Positions 18,684 through 27,867 of a stretch of DNA of 64,000 nt are shown one piece after another; the stretch's first letter is position 1; the number at the start of each line of letters is the position of its first letter. The translations under genes and the position numbers were made by a program. The notes beneath the pieces are model-generated. The model saw only the letters and a program-made list of their open reading frames with translations. It was not told the origin of the DNA and did not search any database. This DNA comes from Bacteroidota bacterium. GTDB taxonomy: Bacteria > Bacteroidota > Bacteroidia > Bacteroidales > Lentimicrobiaceae. The stretch spans positions 35,338 to 99,337 of the forward strand of contig JAEZNO010000004.1 in NCBI GenBank assembly GCA_023441805.1, written 5' to 3'.

Positions 18684-19337
18684 TTATTCCTTTATCGGTA
18701 TATCATCTTTATAAAGCGTACGACTGACCTCCACTCCATCTTTATTGTATGCAATTTCATAGCCATTTCGCTTATTGTTTTTATATGGTACCAATAGTCT
18801 TACCCGGCCATTGGGATAGTATGCCTTCTGAACACCGGTGCCTTTATCATATTTCCCGTCACCGACTTTTAACCCCGAAATGTCATAATAAGTCCATGTG
18901 CTATCATATTTTCCCATATAATATGATCCTTCAATTCTCACAAGTCCACTCTCATAATATTGCACATAGTGGCCGTGAAGGGAGTCTTCTTTGAAATTAA
19001 CTTCTTCAAGTAACCTTCCCTGAATATCCCACTTGAATGATGGCCCATTCTTTTTGCCATTTTTATATGTTTCCTGCAGTTCTTTCCTTCCTGAATAAAA
19101 CCAACGGGTTGAAGTTCCTTCAGGTAGCCCATTTACATAAGTGATCTCGAGTTCTTTTGAACCATTGTTGTAAAACCATGTGCTTACGCCGTTTTCCTTT
19201 CCATTCTTGAATACCTGACGTGATCTTATCGTTCCGTCAGGGTAGTGGCTTTCCTTTACTTTCCTGCATGAGGATGTAAGAATTGAGAGAAGTATTATGG
19301 TTGTGAACAGGATAGTGTTTCTACTCATAGTTAACAT
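18684..19337 (-). CDS. YwqK-like lipoprotein with MORN_2-type repeats
   Basis: The 217-residue protein has a lipoprotein signal (LLSILTSSCRKV) and about seven tandem repeats of the kind seen in the YwqK family, with hallmarks such as YPDGTIRSRQVFKNGKENG and YYPNGRVRLLVPYKNNK. YwqK-family proteins are often labelled as antitoxins because of one Bacillus example, but in Bacteroidota they are common lipid-anchored proteins of unknown role. The first ATG overlaps the rlmB stop; a second ATG lies nine bases further on (19328). The two genes are probably co-transcribed. Confidence 0.85.
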   Translation of the reverse strand: MLTMSRNTILFTTIILLSILTSSCRKVKESHYPDGTIRSRQVFKNGKENGVSTWFYNNGSKELEITYVNGLPEGTSTRWFYSGRKELQETYKNGKKNGPSFKWDIQGRLLEEVNFKEDSLHGHYVQYYESGLVRIEGSYYMGKYDSTWTYYDISGLKVGDGKYDKGTGVQKAYYPNGRVRLLVPYKNNKRNGYEIAYNKDGVEVSRTLYKDDIPIKE

Positions 19338-20065
19338 GACTGTCTAACGATTTCAAAAAGCATAATACCGGCAGCAACTGATACATTAAGCGACGAAACA
19401 CCACCCTTCATTGGTATTTTGACGATTTCATCACTTCTGTGGAGATATTCACCTGAGATTCCATCTTCTTCTGAACCAAGAATCAGTGCCACAGGCCCTG
19501 TAAGGTTACATTTAAAATAATCTTTATTGCCGCGTTCTGACACTGCCACAATCTTCAAACCGCTTGCTTTGAGATATTCAATTGTAGACTTTAAATTCCT
19601 GCTTTTATGTACAGGTATAATATTCAGCGCACCGGCTGATGTCTTTATTGCATCAGCGTTTACCGGAGCACCACCACGATCAGGGATTATCAGTCCATGA
19701 GCACCTGCACAGGCTGCACTTCGTGCAATTGCACCCATATTCCTGACATCAGTTATTCTGTCGAGGATTACGAAAAGGGGCGTTTCTCCTTTCTCAAAAA
19801 CCGACATTAAGAGTGTGTCAATTGGTTGATAGCTAATCTCTGAAATATAACATGCCACTCCCTGGTGGTTCGACCTGATCATCCTGTTTAACTTCTCAAC
19901 AGGCACATATTGGTAAGGAATTTGAAATTCATTAATCAATTTCCGAAGTTCAGGGATCAATTCACCCTTCAATCCGTTTTGAATAAATAATTTATCCACT
20001 TCCTTGCCTGCTCTGATTGCTTCAATCACAGGCCGGATGCCATATATGAGGTTATTGTCTTTCAT
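19331..20065 (-). CDS. rlmB: 23S rRNA (guanosine-2'-O-)-methyltransferase RlmB (SpoU family)
   Basis: This SPOUT methyltransferase methylates the 2'-OH of G2251 in 23S rRNA in E. coli; the same target is inferred here. From the ATG at 20065 it has 244 residues, starting MKDNNLIYGIRPVIEAIRAG, the usual RlmB start with its small substrate-binding domain. The SPOUT knot motifs are present: DRITDVRNMGAIARSA, LILGSEEDGIS and SSLNVSVAAGI. The frame extends 22 codons upstream, but that extension would overlap a -7 box and the divergent gene, so I reject it. The stop overlaps the start of the YwqK-like gene. Confidence 0.93.
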   Translation of the reverse strand: MKDNNLIYGIRPVIEAIRAGKEVDKLFIQNGLKGELIPELRKLINEFQIPYQYVPVEKLNRMIRSNHQGVACYISEISYQPIDTLLMSVFEKGETPLFVILDRITDVRNMGAIARSAACAGAHGLIIPDRGGAPVNADAIKTSAGALNIIPVHKSRNLKSTIEYLKASGLKIVAVSERGNKDYFKCNLTGPVALILGSEEDGISGEYLHRSDEIVKIPMKGGVSSLNVSVAAGIMLFEIVRQSC

Positions 20066-20084
20066 CAGGTTCTTTATTAAGTTG

Positions 20085-20092
20085 CAAAAATA
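20085..20092 (-). promoter_or_regulatory. -7 box upstream of rlmB
   Basis: TATTTTTG on the minus strand lies 19 bases before the ATG at 20065 and supports that start. No good -33 element was found. Confidence 0.45.
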
Positions 20093-20149
20093 CGATTTCT
20101 TATTCATGAAGGATTGTTGAAACCTAAACACGTTCAGCTACAAATTGCC

Positions 20150-20157
20150 TACATTTG
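20150..20157 (+). promoter_or_regulatory. -7 box upstream of the helicase-nuclease gene
   Basis: TACATTTG lies ten bases before the ATG at 20168. If it is used, the mRNA begins within a few bases of the start codon, which also rules out the longer reading from 20114. No -33 match was found. Confidence 0.35.
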
Positions 20158-20167
20158 TGCTTTTGAT

Positions 20168-23100
20168 ATGGGCTCGTTTGTTGTATATAAGTCATCTGCG
20201 GGATCAGGGAAAACTCATACTCTGATGGTCGAGTATCTTAGCCTTGCGCTTAAGTATGTCACATCTTATACCCACATTTTAGCCATTACTTTTACCAACA
20301 AGGCTGCAAACGAGATAAAACAGCGCATACTCGAGAGTCTGAATGATATTGCAGGGGCAGAACCGGGTAACCTTAAAGGTAAGCTTCACGACCTGATCAG
20401 CACTTTATCGAAGAACACAGGTTTAACTGAAGCACAGATTATTTCAAATGCCTCAAAGGTACTCTCTTCAATACTGCATCATTATAGTGACTTTGCCGTT
20501 TCAACTATCGATAGTTTCATGCATCGCGTGATTCGCTCCTTTGCATTCGATCTTAAGCTGTCAATGAGTTTTGAAGTTGAACTGGATGTGGCAAATTTGA
20601 TCAATGCTGCTGTTGATGAATTAATCAGTAAAACAGGGCATGATCCCGAGCTTACTGAATTACTCAGAAATTATGTTGTGCGACAAGCTGAAAATGATGA
20701 GAATTGGGACATCAGGGAGGATCTTCGCAAAACAGCATCGGCACTCTTTAAAGAGAAAATGCTTGGACTGATTCCGGCACTCGAAAAGAGATCATTTACC
20801 GAAGCTGATTATAAAGCAATACACTCTGCCTGCAGTTTGATGAAGAATCAAATTAAAGGACTTGGGAATGAAGCACTTTCCCTGATTGATTCATTAGGAT
20901 TCTCACCTGAAGATTTTGTCTATGCAAACAGCGGAGTGGGTAACTTTTTCAAAAAGGCTGCCCGTGGTGTGTATGCCGATTATGGTGAACGTGTGAGAAA
21001 TGCTGCCGAGTGCAATGTATGGTTCAAGAAAGGTTCGCCACTTTACAATGTTATAGCCGGACATGAAGATAAATTAAGCAGTATCATTAAAAAAGTATGT
21101 AAAGTACAGACTGATCTTAAATTTCTTGAGATCATTCGAAACAATTTCCACACAACGCTCCTCATGAAGAAAATAAATGATGAGCTTGAATTTATAAGGA
21201 AACAGAGGAATATTGTTCCGATTAATGACTTCAATACTCTCATTGCAAATGTTGTAAAAGAACAACCGGTTCCGTTCATATACCTGAGGGCGGGGGAGAA
21301 GTTCCGCCATTTTATGATTGATGAGTTTCAGGATACTTCTCAGATGCAATGGGAAAACTTCCTGCCACTGATTGAAAATTCACTTTCTGACTCAAAACTT
21401 TCGTTGATAGTTGGTGATGGCAAGCAGGCTATTTACAGATTTAAAAATGGTGATGCCGAGCAGTTTGTTAGTTTGCCGGGTTTAAGAAATAGTCAATTGA
21501 GTCCATATACCCTGGGGCGTGAGAATCTGTTAAGAAGCCAGTATGATGAGAGGTTTCTTGATCGCAACTTCCGCTCTCGTGAAGAGATTGTGAATTTTAA
21601 TAACGACTTCTTTACATTTGCTGCTCCTCTGTTTGTTCCTGAGTTTGCTCATTTCTATCCTGAAAAAGAGGTAAAACAAAAGTCAAGGCCCGATAATGCA
21701 GGTGGCCTGGTTCAGGTTGATTTCGTGCCATCCGATAGTGTCATTTCTCAAATACAGGAAATTATCAATAAAGTCATAACCGATGGTTATATGCCCGGCG
21801 ATATTGCCATACTTACCCGGGTAAATAAAGATGCGGTTTCTATTGCATCTGCTTTACAAAATGCCGGCATAATGGTTGTTTCGTCTGAATCATTGCTTCT
21901 TTCAGCTTCCCCGGAAGTTAATTTCCTGTTGTTGTGGATCCGGCTATTAGCTAACAGTGAGGATAGTATTGCTATTCAGGGTATTATTCAATATTTAATT
22001 CTGAATAAGAAAAATGAATGTGAAATAAGTAATACGGCAATTCCTGACAGAAATTATCTGAATCGTATCCTTGAGGAGTTAAATATTGCTATCAATACCG
22101 GGTATTTTGACCATCTGTCGTTCTACGATTCTGTTGAATATCTGGTTAGATGTTTTGATTTATACAATACAAATCCTGTTTATATCAGGTTTTTCCTTGA
22201 TGAAGTCCTCATGTTTACTCAAAAGAAAAGTTCTGGTGCCATCGGTTTCATTGAACACTGGGATCTTAATAGTGAAAAGCTTTCAGTAAGCATTCCAAAA
22301 AACAAAGATGCCGTTCAGATCTTAACTGTACACAAGTCTAAAGGTCTTGATTTCCCTGTTGTTATTTATGCCTACCCCGATCAGAAAAGGGATATCTATG
22401 ATCTTACCTGGAGCGAGTTGAAAATCAAGGTTCCCGACAGTGATGGTGTTAATGAGATGGAGCTTCCACTCGTATACAAGTACAGCCCTGATCATAAAGG
22501 AACACCTCTTGAGAGCGAATTTGAGGCTGAGAAGGCTAAAATGAACCTTGACAAGTTCAATTTGTACTATGTTGCCTTTACCAGGGCATCTGAACGTTTG
22601 TACATTGTGCTTGAAGAAGCAGGTAAATCAGTTGACAAGCCCGCTAGGCTCAATGAACTGATGCAAGTATATTTTGATCAGCATCAAATGCCACATGTTT
22701 ATGGAACCGGAAGCAGGATAAAAGGGTGGTATACAGCAACTGAGACTACCGGACCACTTCAATTGGAAGGTAACACGATAAGTACTATTTATAAAACTGC
22801 CGACTGGCATCAGAAACTGATCATTTCAAAGAGATCACCACAGGATTGGGGCCTTGATGAAGAATTCTCATGGTTATCCAAAATCGAATATGGGAAGCTT
22901 GTTCATCGGATATTTTCGAATGCAAGCAGATTAGATGACTTGAAGCCTGCCATTGAGAAAGCGTTTGATACACTTACAGATCCCGATGGAAGTTTAAAAA
23001 ATAAACTGTTATCAGTGGTCGATAAGATAATCACCTTACCTGAAGCGAATACACTATTTGGTGGAGGAACCGTTATCAGAGAGCAGGAGATAATTACTCC

Positions 23101-23329
23101 TGAGGGTACAACCTATCGTCCAGACAGGGTTGTTCTATCGGAGAATGTCACGTATGTGATTGATTTTAAAACAGGCAGGCAAAGTGATAAGCATCATGAC
23201 CAGGTTATGTGTTATCTTAAACTAATTGAAAAGATGGGATACCCTGAGCCATGTGGTTACATATTTTATATTGGTGAAGATGTGAAAGCGGTTAAGGTTT
23301 TAACTGCTCAGGAGAGACTGACATTATGA
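20168..23329 (+). CDS. AddA/RecB-like UvrD-family helicase with C-terminal PD-(D/E)XK nuclease
   Basis: This is a DNA repair helicase-nuclease of 1053 residues, counted from MGSFVVYKSSAGSGKT. The superfamily 1 motifs are all present: Walker A SSAGSGKT, Ia AITFTNKAANEIK, Walker B FMIDEFQDTSQMQW, III LSLIVGDGKQAIYRF, IV DRNFRSREEIV, V ILTVHKSKGLDFP and VI LYYVAFTRASERL. Near the C terminus, YRPDRVV and VIDFKTG followed by HDQVMCYLKLI form a PD-(D/E)XK nuclease site. An AddB-like partner is commonly nearby in Bacteroidota but none is in this window. The stop overlaps the mnmH start by four bases (ATGA), so the two are translationally linked. Confidence 0.9.
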   Translation: MGSFVVYKSSAGSGKTHTLMVEYLSLALKYVTSYTHILAITFTNKAANEIKQRILESLNDIAGAEPGNLKGKLHDLISTLSKNTGLTEAQIISNASKVLSSILHHYSDFAVSTIDSFMHRVIRSFAFDLKLSMSFEVELDVANLINAAVDELISKTGHDPELTELLRNYVVRQAENDENWDIREDLRKTASALFKEKMLGLIPALEKRSFTEADYKAIHSACSLMKNQIKGLGNEALSLIDSLGFSPEDFVYANSGVGNFFKKAARGVYADYGERVRNAAECNVWFKKGSPLYNVIAGHEDKLSSIIKKVCKVQTDLKFLEIIRNNFHTTLLMKKINDELEFIRKQRNIVPINDFNTLIANVVKEQPVPFIYLRAGEKFRHFMIDEFQDTSQMQWENFLPLIENSLSDSKLSLIVGDGKQAIYRFKNGDAEQFVSLPGLRNSQLSPYTLGRENLLRSQYDERFLDRNFRSREEIVNFNNDFFTFAAPLFVPEFAHFYPEKEVKQKSRPDNAGGLVQVDFVPSDSVISQIQEIINKVITDGYMPGDIAILTRVNKDAVSIASALQNAGIMVVSSESLLLSASPEVNFLLLWIRLLANSEDSIAIQGIIQYLILNKKNECEISNTAIPDRNYLNRILEELNIAINTGYFDHLSFYDSVEYLVRCFDLYNTNPVYIRFFLDEVLMFTQKKSSGAIGFIEHWDLNSEKLSVSIPKNKDAVQILTVHKSKGLDFPVVIYAYPDQKRDIYDLTWSELKIKVPDSDGVNEMELPLVYKYSPDHKGTPLESEFEAEKAKMNLDKFNLYYVAFTRASERLYIVLEEAGKSVDKPARLNELMQVYFDQHQMPHVYGTGSRIKGWYTATETTGPLQLEGNTISTIYKTADWHQKLIISKRSPQDWGLDEEFSWLSKIEYGKLVHRIFSNASRLDDLKPAIEKAFDTLTDPDGSLKNKLLSVVDKIITLPEANTLFGGGTVIREQEIITPEGTTYRPDRVVLSENVTYVIDFKTGRQSDKHHDQVMCYLKLIEKMGYPEPCGYIFYIGEDVKAVKVLTAQERLTL

Positions 23330-24351
23330 GGACTATAGAGTTTTCGAAATTTTATGATTATAAAGGCGTTCCTGTAATCGATGTCAGGACACCTGCTGAG
23401 TATAAAATCGGTCATATACCCGGTGCTGTAAATATCCCAATTTTTAGTGATGAAGAGCGTGCTCTGGTTGGAACCAGATATCATCAGGCCGGTAGTGATG
23501 CAGGGTTTCTATTGGGACTTGAATTAGTTGGTCCTAAGCTGGCTTCGTTTGTCAAAAAGCTTAATGCAATTACATCAGTACACGGACCTGTAATAGTATA
23601 CTGCTGGAGAGGTGGAATGCGAAGCAATTCAATGGGTTGGCTCTTTGAACAAGCCGGTCATGAGGTTATTATCATAAAGGGAGGTTACAAAGCATATCGC
23701 AGCTATATAAGAGAACAGTTGTGCAATGGTTGGGACTACAGGATTATAGGTGGTTTAACAGGTTCAGGTAAAACTGACACTATTAACCATCTGGCACAAA
23801 TGGGCGAGCAGGTGGTCGATCTGGAGTCTTTGGCTTCGCATAAAGGATCGGTTTTTGGACATATGGGACAACCTGAACAGCCTCACAATGAAGAATTTGA
23901 AAATAATCTTTGGGAATTAATAAGGAACTTTGATCCTTCAAGGCCAATTTTCCTTGAAGACGAAAGCCGCTCAATAGGTAAAGTCAGTTTGCCTGAGCCT
24001 TTCCATATTCGTATGCAAAGTTGTCCACTCTATCTGCTGGAGGTGAATTTTGATGACAGAGTTGCACGGCTGGTTAAAGAATATGGCTGTTTCCCAAAAG
24101 AAGAGATTATTGAAAACATTCAAAAGATAAGTCGGTATCTGGGTAGTGAAAATTGCAATAATGCAATCAGGATGCTACGTGAAGATAATCTTGCCGGTAC
24201 TGCCGCTCTTTTACTCAAATATTACGATAAGAAATATCGCGAATCAATAGTTGCTTTTGGTAAGAGGGAGATGATTGTCATTAACGGCAGCAGTAGTGAC
24301 GGACTTCACAATGCTAAGCTTATTAGGGCAATTACTGAAAAAGTATCTTAA
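23326..24351 (+). CDS. mnmH: tRNA 2-selenouridine synthase MnmH
   Basis: MnmH replaces sulfur with selenium at the 2-thiouridine of wobble position 34 in tRNAs for Lys, Glu and Gln, using selenophosphate and a geranylated intermediate. The 341-residue protein has an N-terminal rhodanese domain with catalytic Cys93 in VYCWRGGMRSNS and a C-terminal P-loop domain (GGLTGSGKT, residues 142-150). It overlaps the helicase gene by ATGA and is followed 49 bases later by a cysteine desulfurase-SelD fusion, which supplies selenophosphate. No selA or selB is visible, so here selenium may go only to tRNA. Confidence 0.95.
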   Translation: MRTIEFSKFYDYKGVPVIDVRTPAEYKIGHIPGAVNIPIFSDEERALVGTRYHQAGSDAGFLLGLELVGPKLASFVKKLNAITSVHGPVIVYCWRGGMRSNSMGWLFEQAGHEVIIIKGGYKAYRSYIREQLCNGWDYRIIGGLTGSGKTDTINHLAQMGEQVVDLESLASHKGSVFGHMGQPEQPHNEEFENNLWELIRNFDPSRPIFLEDESRSIGKVSLPEPFHIRMQSCPLYLLEVNFDDRVARLVKEYGCFPKEEIIENIQKISRYLGSENCNNAIRMLREDNLAGTAALLLKYYDKKYRESIVAFGKREMIVINGSSSDGLHNAKLIRAITEKVS

Positions 24352-24400
24352 ACAAATCAGCCTGAGAAGGGTAATTCTATATAATTCCAAGTAAGTAGTA

Positions 24401-26707
24401 ATGAATCCGATATACTTAGATTATAATGCAACAACGCCGGTTGACCCGGAAATTTTATCGGCAATGATGCCTTACCTTACTAAAGTCTATGGTAATCCGT
24501 CAAGTAGCCATAAATATGGGACTGATGCCCGCTATGCAGTTGAAAAGGCTCGTGAGCAGGTTGCTGCATTACTGGAATGTCACCCTGATGAAATAATCTT
24601 TACAAGTGGAGGTACCGAGTCAAATAATATTGCCATACAGGGTGCTGCCTTTGCTAATAGAAATCGTGGTAATCATATAATCATATCGGCTGTTGAACAT
24701 CCCGCTGTTACGGAGGTGGCCAGATACTTGCAACAACACGGATTTTCAATTTCAATTGCTCCGGTTGATTCTTTCGGCAGGGTGGATCCTGAAGTGCTTG
24801 AATCACTAATAATTCCATCTACCATTCTGATCTCGGTTATGCATTCAAATAATGAGACAGGTACAATTCAACCTGTAAATGAAATAGCTGAGATAGCACA
24901 CAGGCATCAAATACTATTTCATTCTGATGCTGCACAATCAGTTGGAAAGATCCCGGTAAGTGTATCTGATCAGGATATTGATTTATTGAGTGTTGCCGGT
25001 CATAAACTGTATGCTCCTAAAGGTGTAGGAGCTTTATACATAAAAAGGGGTATAAAACTGATGAAATTCAGTCATGGTGCTGATCATGAAAGCAATATTC
25101 GCCCAGGTACCGAAAATGTAGCTTATATTGTTGCCTTGGGAAAAGCATGTGAGCTCATAAGCAATAGCATTGACAGATATGTGATGTCAATGAAAGAATC
25201 ACGCGCTAAGATTGCAAAAGGATTAAAACAGCACTTCCCTGATCTCAGAATTAATGGTCATCCTGATTTTTGTCTTCCAAACACACTGAATATTAGCTTT
25301 AAGTCAGTTGCAGCTAAAAACATCATTGCCGCGCTTGATGAGGTAGCCGTTTCGGCAGGTGCAGCCTGTCATTCAGTAAGTGGTGTTTCCGGTACTTTGG
25401 ATGCATTGAATCTTCCCCCTGAGTACTCTTTTGGTGCTCTTAGAATTTCAACCGGAAGATATACATCCGTTGAGGAAGCTGAAAAAGCTGTTGGTTTCAT
25501 TGCAAAAGCTGTCAAACATGCTATGGGAGAAGAATATAACACTCCTGACTCTGTGCCCATGGGTGCAGAGTTGAATCATTCATCAGGTAATTTGATGTTC
25601 TCGCATTTTAACGGTGATATCCTGACAACAGTCACACCTGAGTCGTCAGCTATAAAGCAAATTGCAATTGCAGATTACAGAATTACGCAATTTGACTCAG
25701 GATTAGGCTGTGGTTGTAAAATGAAACCACGTGATCTGGAATATATACTGAAGGAGTCACATAAACTGCCTGAAAGTGTACTTGTCGGAATTGAGACAAG
25801 AGATGATGCCGCTGTATGGAAAATAAATGAAAGTGAGGCAATTGTGCAGACCGTTGACTTTTTCACTCCCATGATTGATGATCCATACGCATTTGGTGCA
25901 ATTGCTGCTGCTAATTCGCTCAGCGACATCTATGCTATGGGGGCAAAACCTTTGTTTGTTTTGAATCTTGTTGCGTTTCCTGTAGATAAACTGTCTTTGG
26001 ATGTATTGAAGGAAATTATACGAGGTGCAACTGATAAAGCAACAGAGGCCGGCATCCCTGTGTTAGGTGGACATTCAATTGAAGACAACGGAATTAAATT
26101 CGGAATGGTTGTAACCGGACGTTCGACGCCTGACAAAATAATAAAGAATTCAGAAGCTAAGGTAGGAGACTTTCTGCTCCTTACAAAACCTTTAGGCACC
26201 GGGATTTTGACCAAAGCATTATCAAAAGGGTTGCTGCAACAGAATGACCAGGCTATGGCTCAATGTATAGAATCGATGATGACATTGAACAATAAAGCAG
26301 CCGAAGTCATGATCAATTACCCTGTGAATGCCTGTACCGATATTACAGGATTTGGACTTTCAGGCCATCTGCATGAGATGCTTCATGGTTCAGCAACAGA
26401 TGCTGAGGTTTATTTTAATCAGATTACTTTTTTTCCTGAAGTTGACAGATTGGCAAGAGTGGGGATGATCCCCGGCAGTACAGCCAATAATTTAGATGAA
26501 AGTCGGAAATGGATGGATTGCTCCTTACTTAGTCCTGCTCATCAGGCAATGTTGTGCGACTCGCAAACATCAGGGGGCCTACTGATTGCGGTTCCTGAAA
26601 ATGTCTTAACTGACATTCAACAGGAGATGAGCAGCCAAGGTATTAAAGCTGATATTATTGGTAGAATAACTTCAGAAGGAGAAGGGAAAATCACTGTTAT
26701 GTATTGA
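24401..26707 (+). CDS. selD: Fusion of cysteine desulfurase and selenide, water dikinase (SelD)
   Basis: The 768-residue protein joins two enzymes. Residues 1-378 are a NifS/IscS-like PLP enzyme: Lys202 (SVAGHKLYAPKG) binds PLP and Cys323 (SAGAACHSVSG) is the likely persulfide/perselenide carrier. After a linker of about 40 residues, residues 420-768 are SelD, which makes selenophosphate from selenide and ATP: GCGCK with C437, C439 and K440, then ETRDDAAVW, GGHSIEDNGIKFG, TDITGFGLSGHL and CDSQTSGGLL. The catalytic Cys is an ordinary TGT/TGC codon rather than selenocysteine. The fusion would hand selenium from selenocysteine straight to the kinase domain (inference). Similar fusions are known in a few bacteria. 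Confidence 0.93.
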   Translation: MNPIYLDYNATTPVDPEILSAMMPYLTKVYGNPSSSHKYGTDARYAVEKAREQVAALLECHPDEIIFTSGGTESNNIAIQGAAFANRNRGNHIIISAVEHPAVTEVARYLQQHGFSISIAPVDSFGRVDPEVLESLIIPSTILISVMHSNNETGTIQPVNEIAEIAHRHQILFHSDAAQSVGKIPVSVSDQDIDLLSVAGHKLYAPKGVGALYIKRGIKLMKFSHGADHESNIRPGTENVAYIVALGKACELISNSIDRYVMSMKESRAKIAKGLKQHFPDLRINGHPDFCLPNTLNISFKSVAAKNIIAALDEVAVSAGAACHSVSGVSGTLDALNLPPEYSFGALRISTGRYTSVEEAEKAVGFIAKAVKHAMGEEYNTPDSVPMGAELNHSSGNLMFSHFNGDILTTVTPESSAIKQIAIADYRITQFDSGLGCGCKMKPRDLEYILKESHKLPESVLVGIETRDDAAVWKINESEAIVQTVDFFTPMIDDPYAFGAIAAANSLSDIYAMGAKPLFVLNLVAFPVDKLSLDVLKEIIRGATDKATEAGIPVLGGHSIEDNGIKFGMVVTGRSTPDKIIKNSEAKVGDFLLLTKPLGTGILTKALSKGLLQQNDQAMAQCIESMMTLNNKAAEVMINYPVNACTDITGFGLSGHLHEMLHGSATDAEVYFNQITFFPEVDRLARVGMIPGSTANNLDESRKWMDCSLLSPAHQAMLCDSQTSGGLLIAVPENVLTDIQQEMSSQGIKADIIGRITSEGEGKITVMY

Positions 26708-26708
26708 G

Positions 26709-26724
26709 ATCAGACGGGTCTGAT
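26709..26724. terminator. Weak hairpin between converging selD and ychF
   Basis: ATCAGA and TCTGAT form a 6-bp stem around CGGG, in the 18-base gap between two converging genes. There is no T run, so termination is doubtful. Confidence 0.25.
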
Positions 26725-26725
26725 G

Positions 26726-27823
26726 TCAGACATTAAATCTTATGTGCATGATATCACCATCCTGCACCACATAGTTTTTACCTTCAACAAATAGTTTTCC
26801 TGCTTCGCGGCATGCATGCTCTGACTTATATTTCATAAAATCATCATATCGCATTACTTCTGCGCGAATAAAACCACGTTCAAGATCACTGTGTATAACG
26901 CCTGCGGCCTGAGGGGCGGTCATTCCTTTCTTTATGGTCCAGGCTCTTACTTCTTTAGGTCCTGCAGTGAAGAACGACATCAGGTTTAATATATCATATG
27001 CTGATCTGATAAGTTTATTTACTCCGGGTTCATTTAATCCTGCGTCTTCCAGAAAAGCCTGGCGGTCTTCTTCACTTTCCAACTCAGCTATCTCTGCTTC
27101 AAGCGCCCCTGCAATGATTAACACTTCAGCTTTTTCATCCTTTACTGCTTCTTTGAGCTGGTCAACATACTTGTTGCCTGTAACTGCTGATTTAGCATCA
27201 ACATTACATACATAGATGACCGGCTTAGCTGTCAAAAGAAACATATCTTCAATGATTTCCTGCTCATTTTCATCAAGATCAAGACTCCTGACTGACTGGA
27301 AGTTCTCGAGGTGTGCCTTGATCCTTTGAAGCATCTCAATATTGCGTTTTGCTTCCTTATCACCGCTTTTTGCAATCTTCTCCATCCTTGCAATCTTGCG
27401 TTCAACAAGATCAAGATCCCTTATCTGCAATTCAAGGTCAACTATTTCTCTGTCCCTTGCCGGATTCACTGATCCTTCAACATGAGGCAGGTTATCATCA
27501 TCAAAACAGCGTAAAACATGGATAATTGCATCGGTTTGCTGAATATCGGCAAGGAACTTATTACCAACACCTTCACCCTGACTGGCACCCTTAGCTAATC
27601 CCGGTATATCAACAATTTCAACAGTAACCGGAACAATCCTGGCCGAATGTATCAGACTGTCAATTTCATATAAGCGTTTGTCAGGAACTATTATTTGACC
27701 AATATTCGATTTATTAGTACTGTAAGCAAAGTTACTTGTCTGGCCTTTTGTGTTAGAGATGCAATTGAAAAGGGTGGTCTTACCTATATTGGTAAGTCCT
27801 ACGATTCCACATTTTAATGACAT
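26726..27823 (-). CDS. ychF: Ribosome-binding ATPase YchF (Obg family)
   Basis: YchF is a universal Obg-like P-loop protein that prefers ATP over GTP and binds ribosomes and stress factors. The 365 residues show the G1 loop GLTNIGKTTLFNCIS, G3 DIPGLAKGASQGEGVGNKFL, an NVDA sequence where GTPases have NKxD (the change that allows ATP), a coiled-coil insert (residues about 125-200), and a C-terminal TGS domain ending QDGDIMHIRFNV. Length and domain order are standard. It converges on the selD fusion gene with an 18-base gap. Confidence 0.96.
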   Translation of the reverse strand: MSLKCGIVGLTNIGKTTLFNCISNTKGQTSNFAYSTNKSNIGQIIVPDKRLYEIDSLIHSARIVPVTVEIVDIPGLAKGASQGEGVGNKFLADIQQTDAIIHVLRCFDDDNLPHVEGSVNPARDREIVDLELQIRDLDLVERKIARMEKIAKSGDKEAKRNIEMLQRIKAHLENFQSVRSLDLDENEQEIIEDMFLLTAKPVIYVCNVDAKSAVTGNKYVDQLKEAVKDEKAEVLIIAGALEAEIAELESEEDRQAFLEDAGLNEPGVNKLIRSAYDILNLMSFFTAGPKEVRAWTIKKGMTAPQAAGVIHSDLERGFIRAEVMRYDDFMKYKSEHACREAGKLFVEGKNYVVQDGDIMHIRFNV

Positions 27824-27843
27824 ATTGAAGATAATTTTAGCTG

Positions 27844-27851
27844 CAAAGATA
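27844..27851 (-). promoter_or_regulatory. -7 box upstream of ychF
   Basis: TATCTTTG on the minus strand lies 20 bases before the start codon. It falls between pbpC's stop and ychF, so ychF may be transcribed separately. No -33 element was found. Confidence 0.4.
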
Positions 27852-27867
27852 GCTATTAACCATGAGA

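Noticed and set aside
18684..19337. YwqK-like gene as part of a toxin-antitoxin pair
   Set aside because: The label comes from family naming; there is no toxin-like gene nearby and the protein is a lipoprotein.
24401..26707. Selenocysteine codon in SelD
   Set aside because: The catalytic position is an ordinary Cys codon and the only in-frame TGA is the stop.
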